Of a stretch of 64,000 bases of DNA, positions 31,911 to 40,301 are shown one piece after another. Both the position numbers and the translations under genes were made by a program. Position 1 is the first letter of the stretch. The number at the start of each line of letters is the position of its first letter. A model generated the notes under the pieces. That model searched no databases and had not been told where the DNA came from. It saw only the letters and a list, made by a program, of their open reading frames with translations. Source of the DNA: UMGS1889 sp900556055. Lineage in GTDB: Bacteria; Bacillota; Clostridia; Oscillospirales; Ruminococcaceae. The stretch lies in the NCBI GenBank assembly GCA_902463265.1, contig CABQEV010000004.1:110712-174711 (forward strand). Direction: 5' to 3'.

Positions 31911-33395
31911 TTATTTTTTCTTCTTATCATCTTTTAAACGCTTGTTTACGGTATCAATTATTATATCCATTGTTTTAAGACGTGCATAGAGCTTGTCATC
32001 AGCCTCAATGACGTACCAAGGAGCATTTACGGTAGATGTGCGGTGAAGCATCTCATTGACGCATACCTCGTACTGATCCCATTTTTCACGGTTTCTCCAG
32101 TCCTCGTCCGTGATCTTCCACTGCTTTTCGGGAGTATTCTGACGTTCGTTAAACCTCTTCAGCTGTTCATCCTTGTCGATCTGCAGCCAGAATTTCAGTA
32201 CGACAGCACCGCTGTCCGTCAGCTCTCTTTCAAACTCATTTATCTCGGTATATGCCTGTGCGCAGCGTTCGGGGCTTGTGAAGCCTTCGATCTTTTCTAC
32301 CATGACTCTGCCGTACCATGTGCGGTCGAATATCACGATATGGCCTGTTTTCGGGAGATCGTTCCAGAAACGCCACAGATAGTGATGGTTAAGCTCAGCC
32401 TTATCCGGTGCGGATATCGGAACAGCCTCATATCCTCTCGGATCGAGCGCAGATGCTATACGCTTGATATTTCCGCCCTTTCCTGCTGCGTCCCAGCCTT
32501 CAAAAGCTATTATCAGCGGGATCTTAGCCTGATAAAGACGGCTGTGAAGTCTTGCAAGCTCCTTCTGCTTTTTCTTCAGCATATCATCATATTTGGCACG
32601 GGGAACGGTCTTTCCCTCCAGCACTACCTCTGAGAGCTTAGGCATCGGCACAAGCGGAAAATCGTCCACAACAGGCGCAGCGGTCCTCTCAACATTCAGC
32701 GCATTTGTGATCTGGCTGACGAGAATGTTGAACATCTGGAATTTGGTATAAGCCTTATCGGTCGTTTCGATTATTTTCCACGGCGCATGCGGAGAATTTG
32801 TCTTGACCAGCATATCATCGAATGCCTCGTAATATTCATCATAATGCTTATGACGCTTCTTATCAAGCTCTGTGACTCTCCACTTTGTTTCATCATCATC
32901 CTTCAGCTTGATGAAACGGCGCTTCTGCTCGCCCTTGCTTATATGCAGGAAAAGCTTTATTATAAGATATCCGTCATCGGTCAGCTGACGCTCGAAACAG
33001 TTGACTGAATTTATCCTGCGGGAATATTCCTCCGCAGAAATGCCGTCCTCCATCTTTGCAATGGCAAGCTCCTGATACCAGCTTCTGTCAAGCACTGACA
33101 TCTTGCCGTATTCGGGGATATTTGTCCAGTAGCGTTTCAGCAGCGGATAACGCTTTTCGGCATCTGTCGCCGGGAGGGTAGAATGTACCTTAAAGAATCT
33201 CGGATCGAGATACTTTATCATTTCAGCGATAAGGCTGCCCTTTCCCGAAGCACCCCAACCCTCAAAAATAACGATAACAGGGAGCTTTTTGTCGCGCAGC
33301 TTCAGCTGAAGTCCGGAAAGAGTGTCCTGAAGCTGACGTGTCATATCCTTATAATCAATATGGTCATTCTTATTTTTCAAAGCGTTTTCAAGCAT
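31911..33395 (-). CDS. Two-domain polyphosphate kinase 2 (polyphosphate:AMP phosphotransferase type)
   Basis: A 494-residue protein with two tandem PPK2 domains. The first has GWGASGKGS (about 47-55) and DRSWYQ; the second has GWDAAGKGG (about 302-310) and DRTWYGRVMVEK. The two-domain architecture is that of class II PPK2 (PAP), which phosphorylates AMP to ADP with polyphosphate. Both Walker A motifs are intact. GGAGGG lies eight bases before the ATG. The Lys-rich C terminus ends KDDKKKK. Confidence 0.92.
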   Translation of the reverse strand: MLENALKNKNDHIDYKDMTRQLQDTLSGLQLKLRDKKLPVIVIFEGWGASGKGSLIAEMIKYLDPRFFKVHSTLPATDAEKRYPLLKRYWTNIPEYGKMSVLDRSWYQELAIAKMEDGISAEEYSRRINSVNCFERQLTDDGYLIIKLFLHISKGEQKRRFIKLKDDDETKWRVTELDKKRHKHYDEYYEAFDDMLVKTNSPHAPWKIIETTDKAYTKFQMFNILVSQITNALNVERTAAPVVDDFPLVPMPKLSEVVLEGKTVPRAKYDDMLKKKQKELARLHSRLYQAKIPLIIAFEGWDAAGKGGNIKRIASALDPRGYEAVPISAPDKAELNHHYLWRFWNDLPKTGHIVIFDRTWYGRVMVEKIEGFTSPERCAQAYTEINEFERELTDSGAVVLKFWLQIDKDEQLKRFNERQNTPEKQWKITDEDWRNREKWDQYEVCVNEMLHRTSTVNAPWYVIEADDKLYARLKTMDIIIDTVNKRLKDDKKKK

Positions 33396-33486
33396 AATAT
33401 ATCCCTCCGATGTTGTCTTATAGGTATTTCCGCCAAAGTATTATATATATTATATAACAAAAATCGTCAATAATCAATAGAAAATC

Positions 33487-33522
33487 AAAAAGTCCGCAAA
33501 TTTATTTACAAATCTGCGGACT
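33487..33522 (-). terminator. Terminator of nadA
   Basis: Minus-strand AGTCCGCAGATTT...AAATTTGCGGACT followed by TTTTTGATTTT, just after the nadA stop codon. Confidence 0.88.
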
Positions 33523-33534
33523 GTGTGTTTTTTC

Positions 33535-34449
33535 TTACTGACCCAGACGAAGCATCTCGTCAATGCATACCTTTGATTTTTCGATAAGATCGGGCGAAAG
33601 AACTATCTCCTCACCGTCAGTACCCTGAAGACAATGCAGAACATCGGCAATAGTCGTAAGCTTCATGTTCTGACAGATACAAGCCTTGGAAAGAGGATAG
33701 AAAAGCTTGTCCGGGCAGTCGATGCCGAGGTGCTGAACTATGCTGTTTTCCGTTCCGATGATGAACTCCATATTGTCGCTTTTCTTTGCATAATCCATGA
33801 TCTCCGTTGTGCTTCCCGCAAAATCCGCCAGCGCCGTGACCTCGGGTACACACTCGGGATGAACGAGCAGCAGCGCATCGGGATGCTCGGCTCTTGCCTT
33901 TTCAACATCAGCCTTTGTGATGCGTGCATGAGTGGGGCAGCCGCCGCTGATAAGCTTGAAGGTCTTTTCGGGGAGCATTTTCGATACATAATCTCCGAGA
34001 TTGCAGTCGGGGATAAACAGTATCTTATCCTGCTTCATATTGCGGATTATCTTCACCGCCGATGACGATGTAACGCAGACATCGCAAAGCGTTTTCAGCT
34101 CGGCAGTTGTGTTTATGTATGCAACAACGGCATAATCACTGTACATTTCCTTCAGCTGACGCAGCATATCAACATCGAGCTGCTCAGCCATCGGACATCC
34201 TGCGTCCGCTTTGGGCAGAAAAACCTTCTTCTGCGGAGAAAGTATCTTTACAGTCTCCGCCATGAAGCGAACGCCGCACATTATAACATTTTCGCAGTCA
34301 GTCTTTGCAGCCTTCTGTGCCAGACCGAACGAATCTCCCACATAATCTGCGATCTCAAGAATGTCATGCGACTGATAGCAATGCACCAGTATACAGGCAT
34401 TCTTTTCTTTTTTAAGCTTTAAGATCTGTTCCTGAATATCCTTAATCAT
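33535..34449 (-). CDS. nadA: Quinolinate synthase
   Basis: A 304-residue [4Fe-4S] enzyme condensing iminoaspartate with dihydroxyacetone phosphate to quinolinate in NAD synthesis. Likely cluster cysteines lie in MCGVRF, TLCDVCVTSSSA/SGGCPTHARI and a later block; YINTTAELK and CVTSSSAVKI are typical. NadB and NadC genes are absent from the window. It follows an SGNH hydrolase gene by 30 bases and an Rrf2 regulator gene further up, so an Fe-S-responsive regulator and an Fe-S enzyme share an operon. Confidence 0.95.
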   Translation of the reverse strand: MIKDIQEQILKLKKEKNACILVHCYQSHDILEIADYVGDSFGLAQKAAKTDCENVIMCGVRFMAETVKILSPQKKVFLPKADAGCPMAEQLDVDMLRQLKEMYSDYAVVAYINTTAELKTLCDVCVTSSSAVKIIRNMKQDKILFIPDCNLGDYVSKMLPEKTFKLISGGCPTHARITKADVEKARAEHPDALLLVHPECVPEVTALADFAGSTTEIMDYAKKSDNMEFIIGTENSIVQHLGIDCPDKLFYPLSKACICQNMKLTTIADVLHCLQGTDGEEIVLSPDLIEKSKVCIDEMLRLGQ

Positions 34450-34479
34450 TTCAATTTTTATCCTCTCTGTTTTTCATGT

Positions 34480-35097
34480 TCATGCCTGCGACAATGCGCC
34501 GTAGATAGCCTCCGCAAGCCTTTTATGTCCGTTTTCATCAAGATGTTCCCTGTCCGCCGCCGATGGTGATGCATAGTCGGAAGCAGCGAGAAACAGGCAG
34601 TTTTCTTTCTTTGCGATATCCCTGTAAACTCTTTTGAGATCAAGCGAAGTCATGACCGATCTTTCATCAAATTCCTCGTCAAAGCCCTTTTCGCCGACAC
34701 CGTCAGCCAGCCTTATGGGAGATACGATCAATATTTTCATATCTTCTCTGAACCGCTTTGCCTGACCTATCAGTGCCGAAATGCCGTTTCCTATCTTTTC
34801 GGGAGAAGCATTATAGACCGTTTTGCAGTCGTTCGTTCCGAGCATTATAACAGCACATTCGGGACTGTGCGTTTCAAGCAGAACAGGCAGCATCTCAGTG
34901 CCCCTGCGTCCCGGACGGTGCATATCGCTGAAATCGGCAGTGCGTCCGCAAAGTCCCTCTTCAGCCACTCTTTTCCCCTGCGGACGAAGCCACGAATCAA
35001 GCAGCCCCGTCCAGCGAACGGAATAATCAAAACGTGTTTTATTGCGGGGATCAAGACCGTATGTGTTTGAATCCCCGAAGCAAAGAACGGTATCCAT
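34480..35097 (-). CDS. SGNH/GDSL hydrolase (arylesterase/thioesterase type)
   Basis: A 205-residue esterase-family protein with all blocks intact: CFGDSNTYG at the start (nucleophile Ser), MLGTNDCKTVYN, and the DREH Asp-His pair near the C terminus. No signal peptide, so cytosolic. The ATG at 35097 is chosen over the TTG at 35106 because GGGGAGG would be too close to the latter. The substrate is unknown; its place between rrf2 and nadA does not suggest one. Confidence 0.88.
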   Translation of the reverse strand: MDTVLCFGDSNTYGLDPRNKTRFDYSVRWTGLLDSWLRPQGKRVAEEGLCGRTADFSDMHRPGRRGTEMLPVLLETHSPECAVIMLGTNDCKTVYNASPEKIGNGISALIGQAKRFREDMKILIVSPIRLADGVGEKGFDEEFDERSVMTSLDLKRVYRDIAKKENCLFLAASDYASPSAADREHLDENGHKRLAEAIYGALSQA

Positions 35098-35143
35098 AAT
35101 CCGCAAGCCTCCCCGGCAGAAAAATCAGTATAGTGATATTTTG

Positions 35144-35578
35144 TCAGATGCAGAAATCGTCGCCCTTTCCGGGAGCGGTATCAATTATATCCTGCAATGT
35201 CACGCTGTCAAGATAGTCCGTTATCGCCTTGTAAAGACCCTGCCATACGCCGAGAGTAAGGCATTCGCTTGCTCTTGGGCAGTCATTCACTTCATATTGC
35301 AGGCAGGCAACAGGGCAGAGATTTCCCTCGGTTATCCTGAGTATCTCGCCCACCGTATACTGCTCAGGCGGCTTTGAAAGCATATATCCGCCCTGATAGC
35401 CTCGGTTGGTTTTCAGAAGATTTGATTTATTAAGCAGAGGTACGATCTGTTCGAGATATTTCTTTGAGATGTCCTGACGCTCGGCAATATCCTTGAGGGC
35501 GACAAATCCATCGCTCTGATGCAAAGCAAGGTCAATCAGCATTCGGAGGGCGTATCTGCCCTTTGTCGATATTTTCAA
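35144..35578 (-). CDS. Rrf2 family regulator, IscR-like
   Basis: A 144-residue regulator. N-terminal winged helix STKGRYALRMLIDLALHQ (3-20), then three cysteines (CPVACLQ, NDCPRASEC) in the spacing used by IscR to hold an Fe-S cluster, so it probably senses Fe-S or redox state. The start is TTG at 35578, with AGGAAA about eight bases before it, giving the standard KISTKGRYALRML beginning. It is first in an apparent rrf2-SGNH-nadA operon. A partial dyad lies in its own promoter. Confidence 0.9.
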   Translation of the reverse strand: MKISTKGRYALRMLIDLALHQSDGFVALKDIAERQDISKKYLEQIVPLLNKSNLLKTNRGYQGGYMLSKPPEQYTVGEILRITEGNLCPVACLQYEVNDCPRASECLTLGVWQGLYKAITDYLDSVTLQDIIDTAPGKGDDFCI

Positions 35579-35615
35579 TGAGCATTTTCCTTTCTGATGT
35601 ATTTTATTAAATATC

Positions 35616-35644
35616 ATTATACCATAGGTTTAGTAGGTTTTCAA
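35616..35644 (-). promoter_or_regulatory. Promoter and possible operator of rrf2
   Basis: Minus-strand TTGAAA (35644-35639), 17-base spacer and TATAAT (35621-35616). The spacer contains ACCTACTAAACCTATGGT, an imperfect dyad resembling IscR-type sites, consistent with autoregulation. Confidence 0.7.
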
Positions 35645-35749
35645 GGATAAAATGTTCGTCGATTTAACGATTATTCACCTTAAAAGATGCACTTTTCCGT
35701 CAATCTCCCCAAAGCATATATAACCTATCAATATAATATGATATACCTG

Positions 35750-35778
35750 TTGACATTTATAATAAAAAGGTGTATAAT
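35750..35778 (+). promoter_or_regulatory. Promoter of the amidohydrolase gene
   Basis: TTGACA (35750-35755), 17-base spacer and TATAAT (35773-35778). Confidence 0.92.
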
Positions 35779-35827
35779 AATTGAGTATGTGAAAATGAAT
35801 ATTGGTCAGTTTAAGGGGGAGTTTTTT

Positions 35828-36616
35828 GTGATAATAGATTTTCATACCCATATTTATCCCAAGGATATCGCTGACAAGGCTACAAAAAGCGTCTGCGATT
35901 TTTATCATCTGGGCGATGAGCTGCATAAAAATAAATCCGCAACTGCCGAAAATCTTATAGAAGCAGGCAAAAAAGGCGGCGTTGACAAATTCGTGATCCT
36001 CCCCGTAGCGATAAAGCCCGAACATGTCCAGAGCATAAATAATTTTGCAATATCCGAAGAAAAGGCGCACAGCGAGTTCTATGCATTCGGAACGCTGCAT
36101 GCCGCAATGAATAACCCGATGCTTGAAATCGAGCGAATATCCGCCGATGTTAAAGGAATAAAGTTTCATCCCGATACACAGCTTTTCAATGCCGATGACG
36201 ACAGGCTCCTCCCCGTTTTCGATGCTATACAGGGACGTTTGCCTGTGCTTTTTCACTGCGGAGATACAAGGTTTGACTATTCACATCCCAAAAGGATAAA
36301 ACGAATAATCGAAATGTTCCCGAAGCTTACCGTTATTGCTGCGCATCTCGGCGGATGGAGTATGTACGAAACAGGCTATGAACTGCTGAAAAACGAGGAC
36401 TGCTATTTTGACCTCTCCAGCTCGCTTATGTTCCTCGAAAAGGAAAGAGCCGTACGGATAATCCGCTCTTACGGCTCGGATCGTGTCCTTTTCGGCACGG
36501 ATTTTCCGCTGTGGAGCCCGGCAGAGGAAGTCGAGCGTTTTCTCAGCCTCGGTCTGACCGATGAGGAAAATGAACGTATACTATATAAAAATGCGCTCAG
36601 ACTGCTTGAAAAATAA
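35828..36616 (+). CDS. Amidohydrolase-superfamily (TIM-barrel metal-dependent) protein
   Basis: A 262-residue amidohydrolase 2-type protein. Metal ligands are visible in IDFHTHIYP (His-x-His near residue 5) and the terminal FGTDFPLWSP; LPVLFHCGDTRF and IAAHLGGW provide the middle His ligands. The GTG at 35828 is preferred because GGGGGAG lies seven bases upstream and the family usually starts directly with the H-x-H strand. The family includes decarboxylases and lactonases; the substrate is unknown. It is transcribed alone. Confidence 0.88.
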   Translation: MIIDFHTHIYPKDIADKATKSVCDFYHLGDELHKNKSATAENLIEAGKKGGVDKFVILPVAIKPEHVQSINNFAISEEKAHSEFYAFGTLHAAMNNPMLEIERISADVKGIKFHPDTQLFNADDDRLLPVFDAIQGRLPVLFHCGDTRFDYSHPKRIKRIIEMFPKLTVIAAHLGGWSMYETGYELLKNEDCYFDLSSSLMFLEKERAVRIIRSYGSDRVLFGTDFPLWSPAEEVERFLSLGLTDEENERILYKNALRLLEK

Positions 36617-36644
36617 AAAAATTTTCCAAAGGTCAAAAAAAGGC

Positions 36645-36673
36645 TTGACAAAGACAATTTAAGATGATATAAT
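36645..36673 (+). promoter_or_regulatory. Promoter of rpsF-ssb-rpsR
   Basis: TTGACA (36645-36650), 17-base spacer and TATAAT (36668-36673), an exact consensus as expected for ribosomal protein genes. Confidence 0.93.
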
Positions 36674-36679
36674 TCTAAT

Positions 36680-36737
36680 GTTATCCTCGTTCATACCATA
36701 AGAGTATGGGCGTAATCCAAGAGGAGGTGCATTTTTA
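36680..36737 (+). promoter_or_regulatory. Structured leader of rpsF, possible S6:S18 autoregulatory element
   Basis: CCTC (36685-36688) can pair with GAGG of the ribosome binding site (36721-36724), enclosing a hairpin CATAC/GTATG (36692-36708). S6:S18 leader elements occur before rpsF in many bacteria, but the defining bulge is not identified with certainty here. Confidence 0.4.
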
Positions 36738-37031
36738 ATGGCAAAGGTAAATGAATCCTACGAGACTATGGTTGTTTTCAGCATGACTGACGGTGAGGAC
36801 GCTGTTAAGGCTCTCGCAGAGAAGTTCAAGAACATGATCGCTGCAGCAGGTACTGTTGAGTCCGTTGACGAGTGGGGCAAGAGAAAGCTTGCATACCCTA
36901 TCGAGGACGAAACTGAAGGCTACTACGTTCTTTACACCTACAGCTGCAAGCCTGATTTCCCCGCTGAGCTGGACCGTGTACTGAAGATCACAGACGGCGT
37001 GCTTCGTTCCCTGATCACAGTAAAGCTGTAA
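36738..37031 (+). CDS. rpsF: 30S ribosomal protein S6
   Basis: A 97-residue S6 with the standard YETMVVFS strand and the DEWGKRKLAYPIEDETEGYYV block. It binds S18 in the small subunit platform. GAGGAGG precedes the ATG. It is followed by ssb and rpsR, the conserved bacterial order. Confidence 0.98.
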   Translation: MAKVNESYETMVVFSMTDGEDAVKALAEKFKNMIAAAGTVESVDEWGKRKLAYPIEDETEGYYVLYTYSCKPDFPAELDRVLKITDGVLRSLITVKL

Positions 37032-37067
37032 TTTTTAACGAATTTATCGGAAGGGAGTCAGGTTGAT

Positions 37068-37580
37068 ATGCTTAATAAGGTTTTTATCCAGGGCAGACTT
37101 ACGGCAGATCCTGAGTTAAAGCAGACCCAGTCAGGGGTCAATGTATGCTCGTTCACAGTTGCCTGTGACCGCAGCTTCACACCTCAGGGACAGGAAAAAC
37201 AGGCAGATTTTCTGAATGTTGTTGCTTGGCGTCAGACAGCCGAATTTGTCAGCAGATATTTCTCCAAGGGCAGAATGATAATAGTTGAGGGCAGCCTCAG
37301 AACAAGAACTTATCAGGATACACGCTATCCGGAAGTACGTCATTATGTTACAGAGATCTACGCTGATAATGTCAACTTTGCAGGCGATAAGCCAGCTCAG
37401 GGCAATAACGGCTATCAGGACTATGCTCCCCCTCCGCCGGAACCCTTCAGAGCTCCGCAGCAGTCTGCTGCAGCTCCGCAGAATCCCGCAGCACAGCAGG
37501 CGGCTCAGCCCGCTTCTATGTCCTTCGGCGATCTCGGTGATTTTGAAGAGGTTATCGGAGACAGCGAGCTGCCATTCTGA
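37068..37580 (+). CDS. ssb: Single-stranded DNA-binding protein
   Basis: A 170-residue SSB with an N-terminal OB fold (MLNKVFIQGRLTADPELKQT; FLNVVAWRQTAEFVSRYF) over residues 1-105, a Gln/Pro/Ala-rich linker and the acidic C-terminal tip ending DSELPF that docks partner proteins. GGAAGGGAG precedes the ATG. Confidence 0.97.
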   Translation: MLNKVFIQGRLTADPELKQTQSGVNVCSFTVACDRSFTPQGQEKQADFLNVVAWRQTAEFVSRYFSKGRMIIVEGSLRTRTYQDTRYPEVRHYVTEIYADNVNFAGDKPAQGNNGYQDYAPPPPEPFRAPQQSAAAPQNPAAQQAAQPASMSFGDLGDFEEVIGDSELPF

Positions 37581-37621
37581 CACTCGCAGACAACCATTAT
37601 TTTGAATAGGAGGAAAAGACC

Positions 37622-37867
37622 ATGGAGGAGAAAAGAGCTCCCAGAAACGGTGCTAAGAGAACCCGTAAAAAGGTCTGCCAGTTCTGTGCTGACAGAATTG
37701 ACAGAATTGACTATAAGGATACTAACAGACTCAAGAAGTGCATGACCGAAAGAGCTAAGATTCTGCCCAGACGTGTTACAGGCACATGTGCTTTCCATCA
37801 GAGAGAGCTTACAGTTGCTATCAAGAGAGCAAGACACATCGCTCTGCTTCCTTATGTAAACGACTGA
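37622..37867 (+). CDS. rpsR: 30S ribosomal protein S18
   Basis: An 81-residue S18 with CQFCADRIDRIDYKDTNRLK and TGTCAFHQRELTVAIKRAR, the latter typical of the S18 C-terminal half. AGGAGG precedes the ATG at 37622. A terminator follows at 37889. Confidence 0.97.
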   Translation: MEEKRAPRNGAKRTRKKVCQFCADRIDRIDYKDTNRLKKCMTERAKILPRRVTGTCAFHQRELTVAIKRARHIALLPYVND

Positions 37868-37888
37868 TTTTTATCTTTGTTTAACGCT

Positions 37889-37919
37889 GCCGCGGATACA
37901 AATGTATCTGCGGCTTTTT
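37889..37919 (+). terminator. Terminator of the rpsF operon
   Basis: GCCGCGGATACA and TGTATCTGCGGC pair around a two-base loop, then TTTTTG. Confidence 0.92.
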
Positions 37920-38324
37920 GCATTATAAAAATTTCCTTCATTAAAAATTAACAAATGATTTTTTTGCAGGATTTATTGTGCAAAAATGCCTGTTTTGCAA
38001 GGCGTACTTTTATTTTACGTGATTTATTGCTAAAATATGCAAGTTTCCATATTGCATATTGCATAAAATCGTTAATTTCTTCACAAATGCACTCTTGACA
38101 TAAGAAGATTAATATTATATAATGGTAAATGACGAAGAATTGAGTATTTTAATGTTGTACTCAGCTTGCCTCCCGGATTTTGCGGATTTTATAAAAATTC
38201 AGCGCATTGCATAAAAATGCGGGACAGGCAGCCGATGTATTTCGGCAGCCGTTTATCGGCTCAGTCCGTACATTAACATTATGATCTCAAATCTTTAAAT
38301 ATGTAATGAAAAGGAGTTTACGCT
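37920..38324 (+). promoter_or_regulatory. Upstream region of pckG: promoter and long structured leader
   Basis: An AT-rich stretch with repeated TGCATA-type words (37975-38075) is followed by an exact consensus promoter, TTGACA (38095-38100), 17 bases, TATAAT (38118-38123). The transcript would start near 38130 and carry a leader of almost 200 bases. The leader can form CGCATT/AATGCG and AGCCGAT/ATCGGCT hairpins. No known riboswitch is recognised. No gene is seen here. Confidence 0.7.
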
Positions 38325-40160
38325 ATGTCACTTACTAAGAACCCCAATGTTAATAAGTGGGTCGATGAAATGGTAGCACTCACAAAGCCTGATAAGGTTG
38401 TCTGGATCGACGGAAGCAAGGAGCAGATCGATGCTCTTACGGATGAGGTTTGCTCCCTTCCCGAGGGCAACAGAGATAAGATGTACAGACTGAACCCCGA
38501 GAAGCTCCCCGGCTGTCTTTATCACAGAACTCTCCCCAACGACGTTGCTCGTGTTGAGGACAGAACTTTCATCTGCACACCTACAAAGGAAGAAGCAGGT
38601 CCTACAAACAACTGGTGCGATCCTGCTGAGATGTATGCTAAGCTTTCCGCTCTCTATGACGGCGTTATGAAGGGCAGAACAATGTATGTTATCCCCTACT
38701 CCATGGGTCCTATCGGTTCTCCTCTCGCTAAGGTAGGCGTTGAGCTGACAGACTCCATCTATGTTGTTCTTAACATGAACATCATGACAAGAATGGGTAA
38801 GGCTGCATTTGAGAACCTCGGCGATACATCCAACGACTTCGTAAGAGGTCTCCACTCCAAGGCTAACGTTGATCCTGAGAATAGATACATCGTTCAGTTC
38901 CCCCAGGACAACACGATCTGGTCAATCAACTCTGCTTACGGCGGAAACGTTCTCCTCGGCAAGAAGTGCTTTGCTCTCCGTATCGCTTCCTACCAGGGCA
39001 AGAACGAGGGCTGGATGGCTGAGCATATGCTTATCCTCGGCGTTAAGAAGCCCGATGGCAAGATCGTTTATATCACAGCTGCATTCCCCTCTGCTTGCGG
39101 CAAGACCAACCTGGCTATGCTCATTCCTCCCGAGGGATACAAGAAGGCCGGCTACGAAGTATTCACAGTCGGCGATGATATCGCTTGGATGAAGCCCGGC
39201 GCTGACGGACGTCTCTACGCTATCAACCCCGAGAACGGATTCTTCGGTGTTGCTCCCGGAACAAATGCTAAGTCCAATCCTAACGCTCTTGCTTGCACAA
39301 GAAGCAATACTATCTTCACAAACGTTGCTCTTAACAATGCTGATAACACCGTTTGGTGGGAAGGTCTTGACAAGAATCCTCCTGAGGATGCAACTGAGTG
39401 GAAGGGCGCAAAGGTAAACGGCAAGGAATTCACATCTGTTATCGGTGCAGACGGCAAGCCTCAGAAGCTCGCTCACCCCAACTCCAGATTTACAGCTCCT
39501 TCCGCAAACTGCCCCTGCCTCTCCTCTGAATTCAACAATCCTAACGGAGTTCCTGTTTCCGCTATCATCTTCGGCGGCAGACGTGCTTCCACAACTCCTC
39601 TCGTATATCAGTCCTTCGACTGGACACACGGCACATACGTTGGTTCTGCTGTATCTTCCGAAACAACAGCAGCTGCAACAGGTGCAGTAGGCGTTCTCCG
39701 TCATGATCCTATGGCTATGAAGCCTTTCATCGGCTACAACGTAGGCGATTACTGGGCTCACTGGCTTGAGATGGGCGAGAAGCTCGGCGACAAGGCTCCT
39801 AAGATCTTCAACGTTAACTGGTTCAAGCAGGACGAGAACGGCAACTTCATGTGGCCCGGATTCGGTGACAACATGAGAGTTCTCGACTGGATCATCAAGA
39901 GATGCGAAGGCACAATCGATGCAGAAGAAACAGCTATCGGTTTCGTTCCTAAGAAGGGCGATATCAATGTTGAGGGTATCGAGGACGAAGTAACTCCTGA
40001 TGTTATGGATAAGCTCCTCTACATCGACAAGGATCTCTGGCTCAAGGAGATCGCTGAGATGCGCAGATACTACAAGGAAGATATCTCCGATAAGGGCGGT
40101 CACATTCCTGCTGCTCTTACAGCTCAGCTCGATAAGCTCGAAGCAAGACTCAACAAGTAA
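38325..40160 (+). CDS. pckG: Phosphoenolpyruvate carboxykinase (GTP)
   Basis: Interconverts oxaloacetate and PEP with GTP/GDP; in rumen-type anaerobes it probably runs towards oxaloacetate for succinate formation, an inference. 611 residues, normal for the GTP-dependent family. The P-loop FPSACGKTNLAML (with the conserved reactive Cys), FGGRRASTTPL and RLYAINPENGFFG are typical of this family rather than the ATP-dependent one. Codon use is extremely biased (GCT, AAG, CTC) compared with its neighbours, indicating very high expression. AAAGGAG precedes the ATG. Confidence 0.98.
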   Translation: MSLTKNPNVNKWVDEMVALTKPDKVVWIDGSKEQIDALTDEVCSLPEGNRDKMYRLNPEKLPGCLYHRTLPNDVARVEDRTFICTPTKEEAGPTNNWCDPAEMYAKLSALYDGVMKGRTMYVIPYSMGPIGSPLAKVGVELTDSIYVVLNMNIMTRMGKAAFENLGDTSNDFVRGLHSKANVDPENRYIVQFPQDNTIWSINSAYGGNVLLGKKCFALRIASYQGKNEGWMAEHMLILGVKKPDGKIVYITAAFPSACGKTNLAMLIPPEGYKKAGYEVFTVGDDIAWMKPGADGRLYAINPENGFFGVAPGTNAKSNPNALACTRSNTIFTNVALNNADNTVWWEGLDKNPPEDATEWKGAKVNGKEFTSVIGADGKPQKLAHPNSRFTAPSANCPCLSSEFNNPNGVPVSAIIFGGRRASTTPLVYQSFDWTHGTYVGSAVSSETTAAATGAVGVLRHDPMAMKPFIGYNVGDYWAHWLEMGEKLGDKAPKIFNVNWFKQDENGNFMWPGFGDNMRVLDWIIKRCEGTIDAEETAIGFVPKKGDINVEGIEDEVTPDVMDKLLYIDKDLWLKEIAEMRRYYKEDISDKGGHIPAALTAQLDKLEARLNK

Positions 40161-40182
40161 TATCTTAACTGATATAAATGGC

Positions 40183-40213
40183 GGCTCCCGATCATTTCGG
40201 GGGCCGTTTTTTT
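40183..40213 (+). terminator. Terminator of pckG
   Basis: GGCTCCCGA and TCGGGGGCC pair around a short loop, then GTTTTTTT. A partial copy of the interspersed palindromic repeat begins at its T-run. Confidence 0.9.
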
Positions 40214-40252
40214 ATAATAAAAGCCATTAGAATTATGAGTTTTTATTATTAT
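40213..40252. repeat. Interspersed palindromic repeat, partial copy D
   Basis: Contains one 25-base end of the repeat (AATAAAAGCCATTAGAATTA core) but lacks the GC-rich centre and other end; it is followed by TTTTTATTATTAT. A deletion derivative or remnant of the element at 42311. Confidence 0.6.
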
Positions 40253-40258
40253 GCATAT

Positions 40259-40300
40259 AAAAAGGTCCCGACGAACATCACCTGTCCGTCGGGACCTTTA
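40259..40300. terminator. Terminator of the LacI-like/GGDEF gene at 40302
   Basis: AAAGGTCCCGACG (40261-40273) and CGTCGGGACCTTT (40287-40299), perfect 13-base arms, with T-runs in both directions. Confidence 0.92.
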
Positions 40301-40301
40301 T

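Noticed and set aside
38922..40103. A 393-codon open frame on the minus strand through pckG.
   Set aside because: It is the antisense shadow of a highly biased gene (GCT/AAG/CTC codons leave few stops on the opposite strand), has no ribosome binding site and no recognisable domain.
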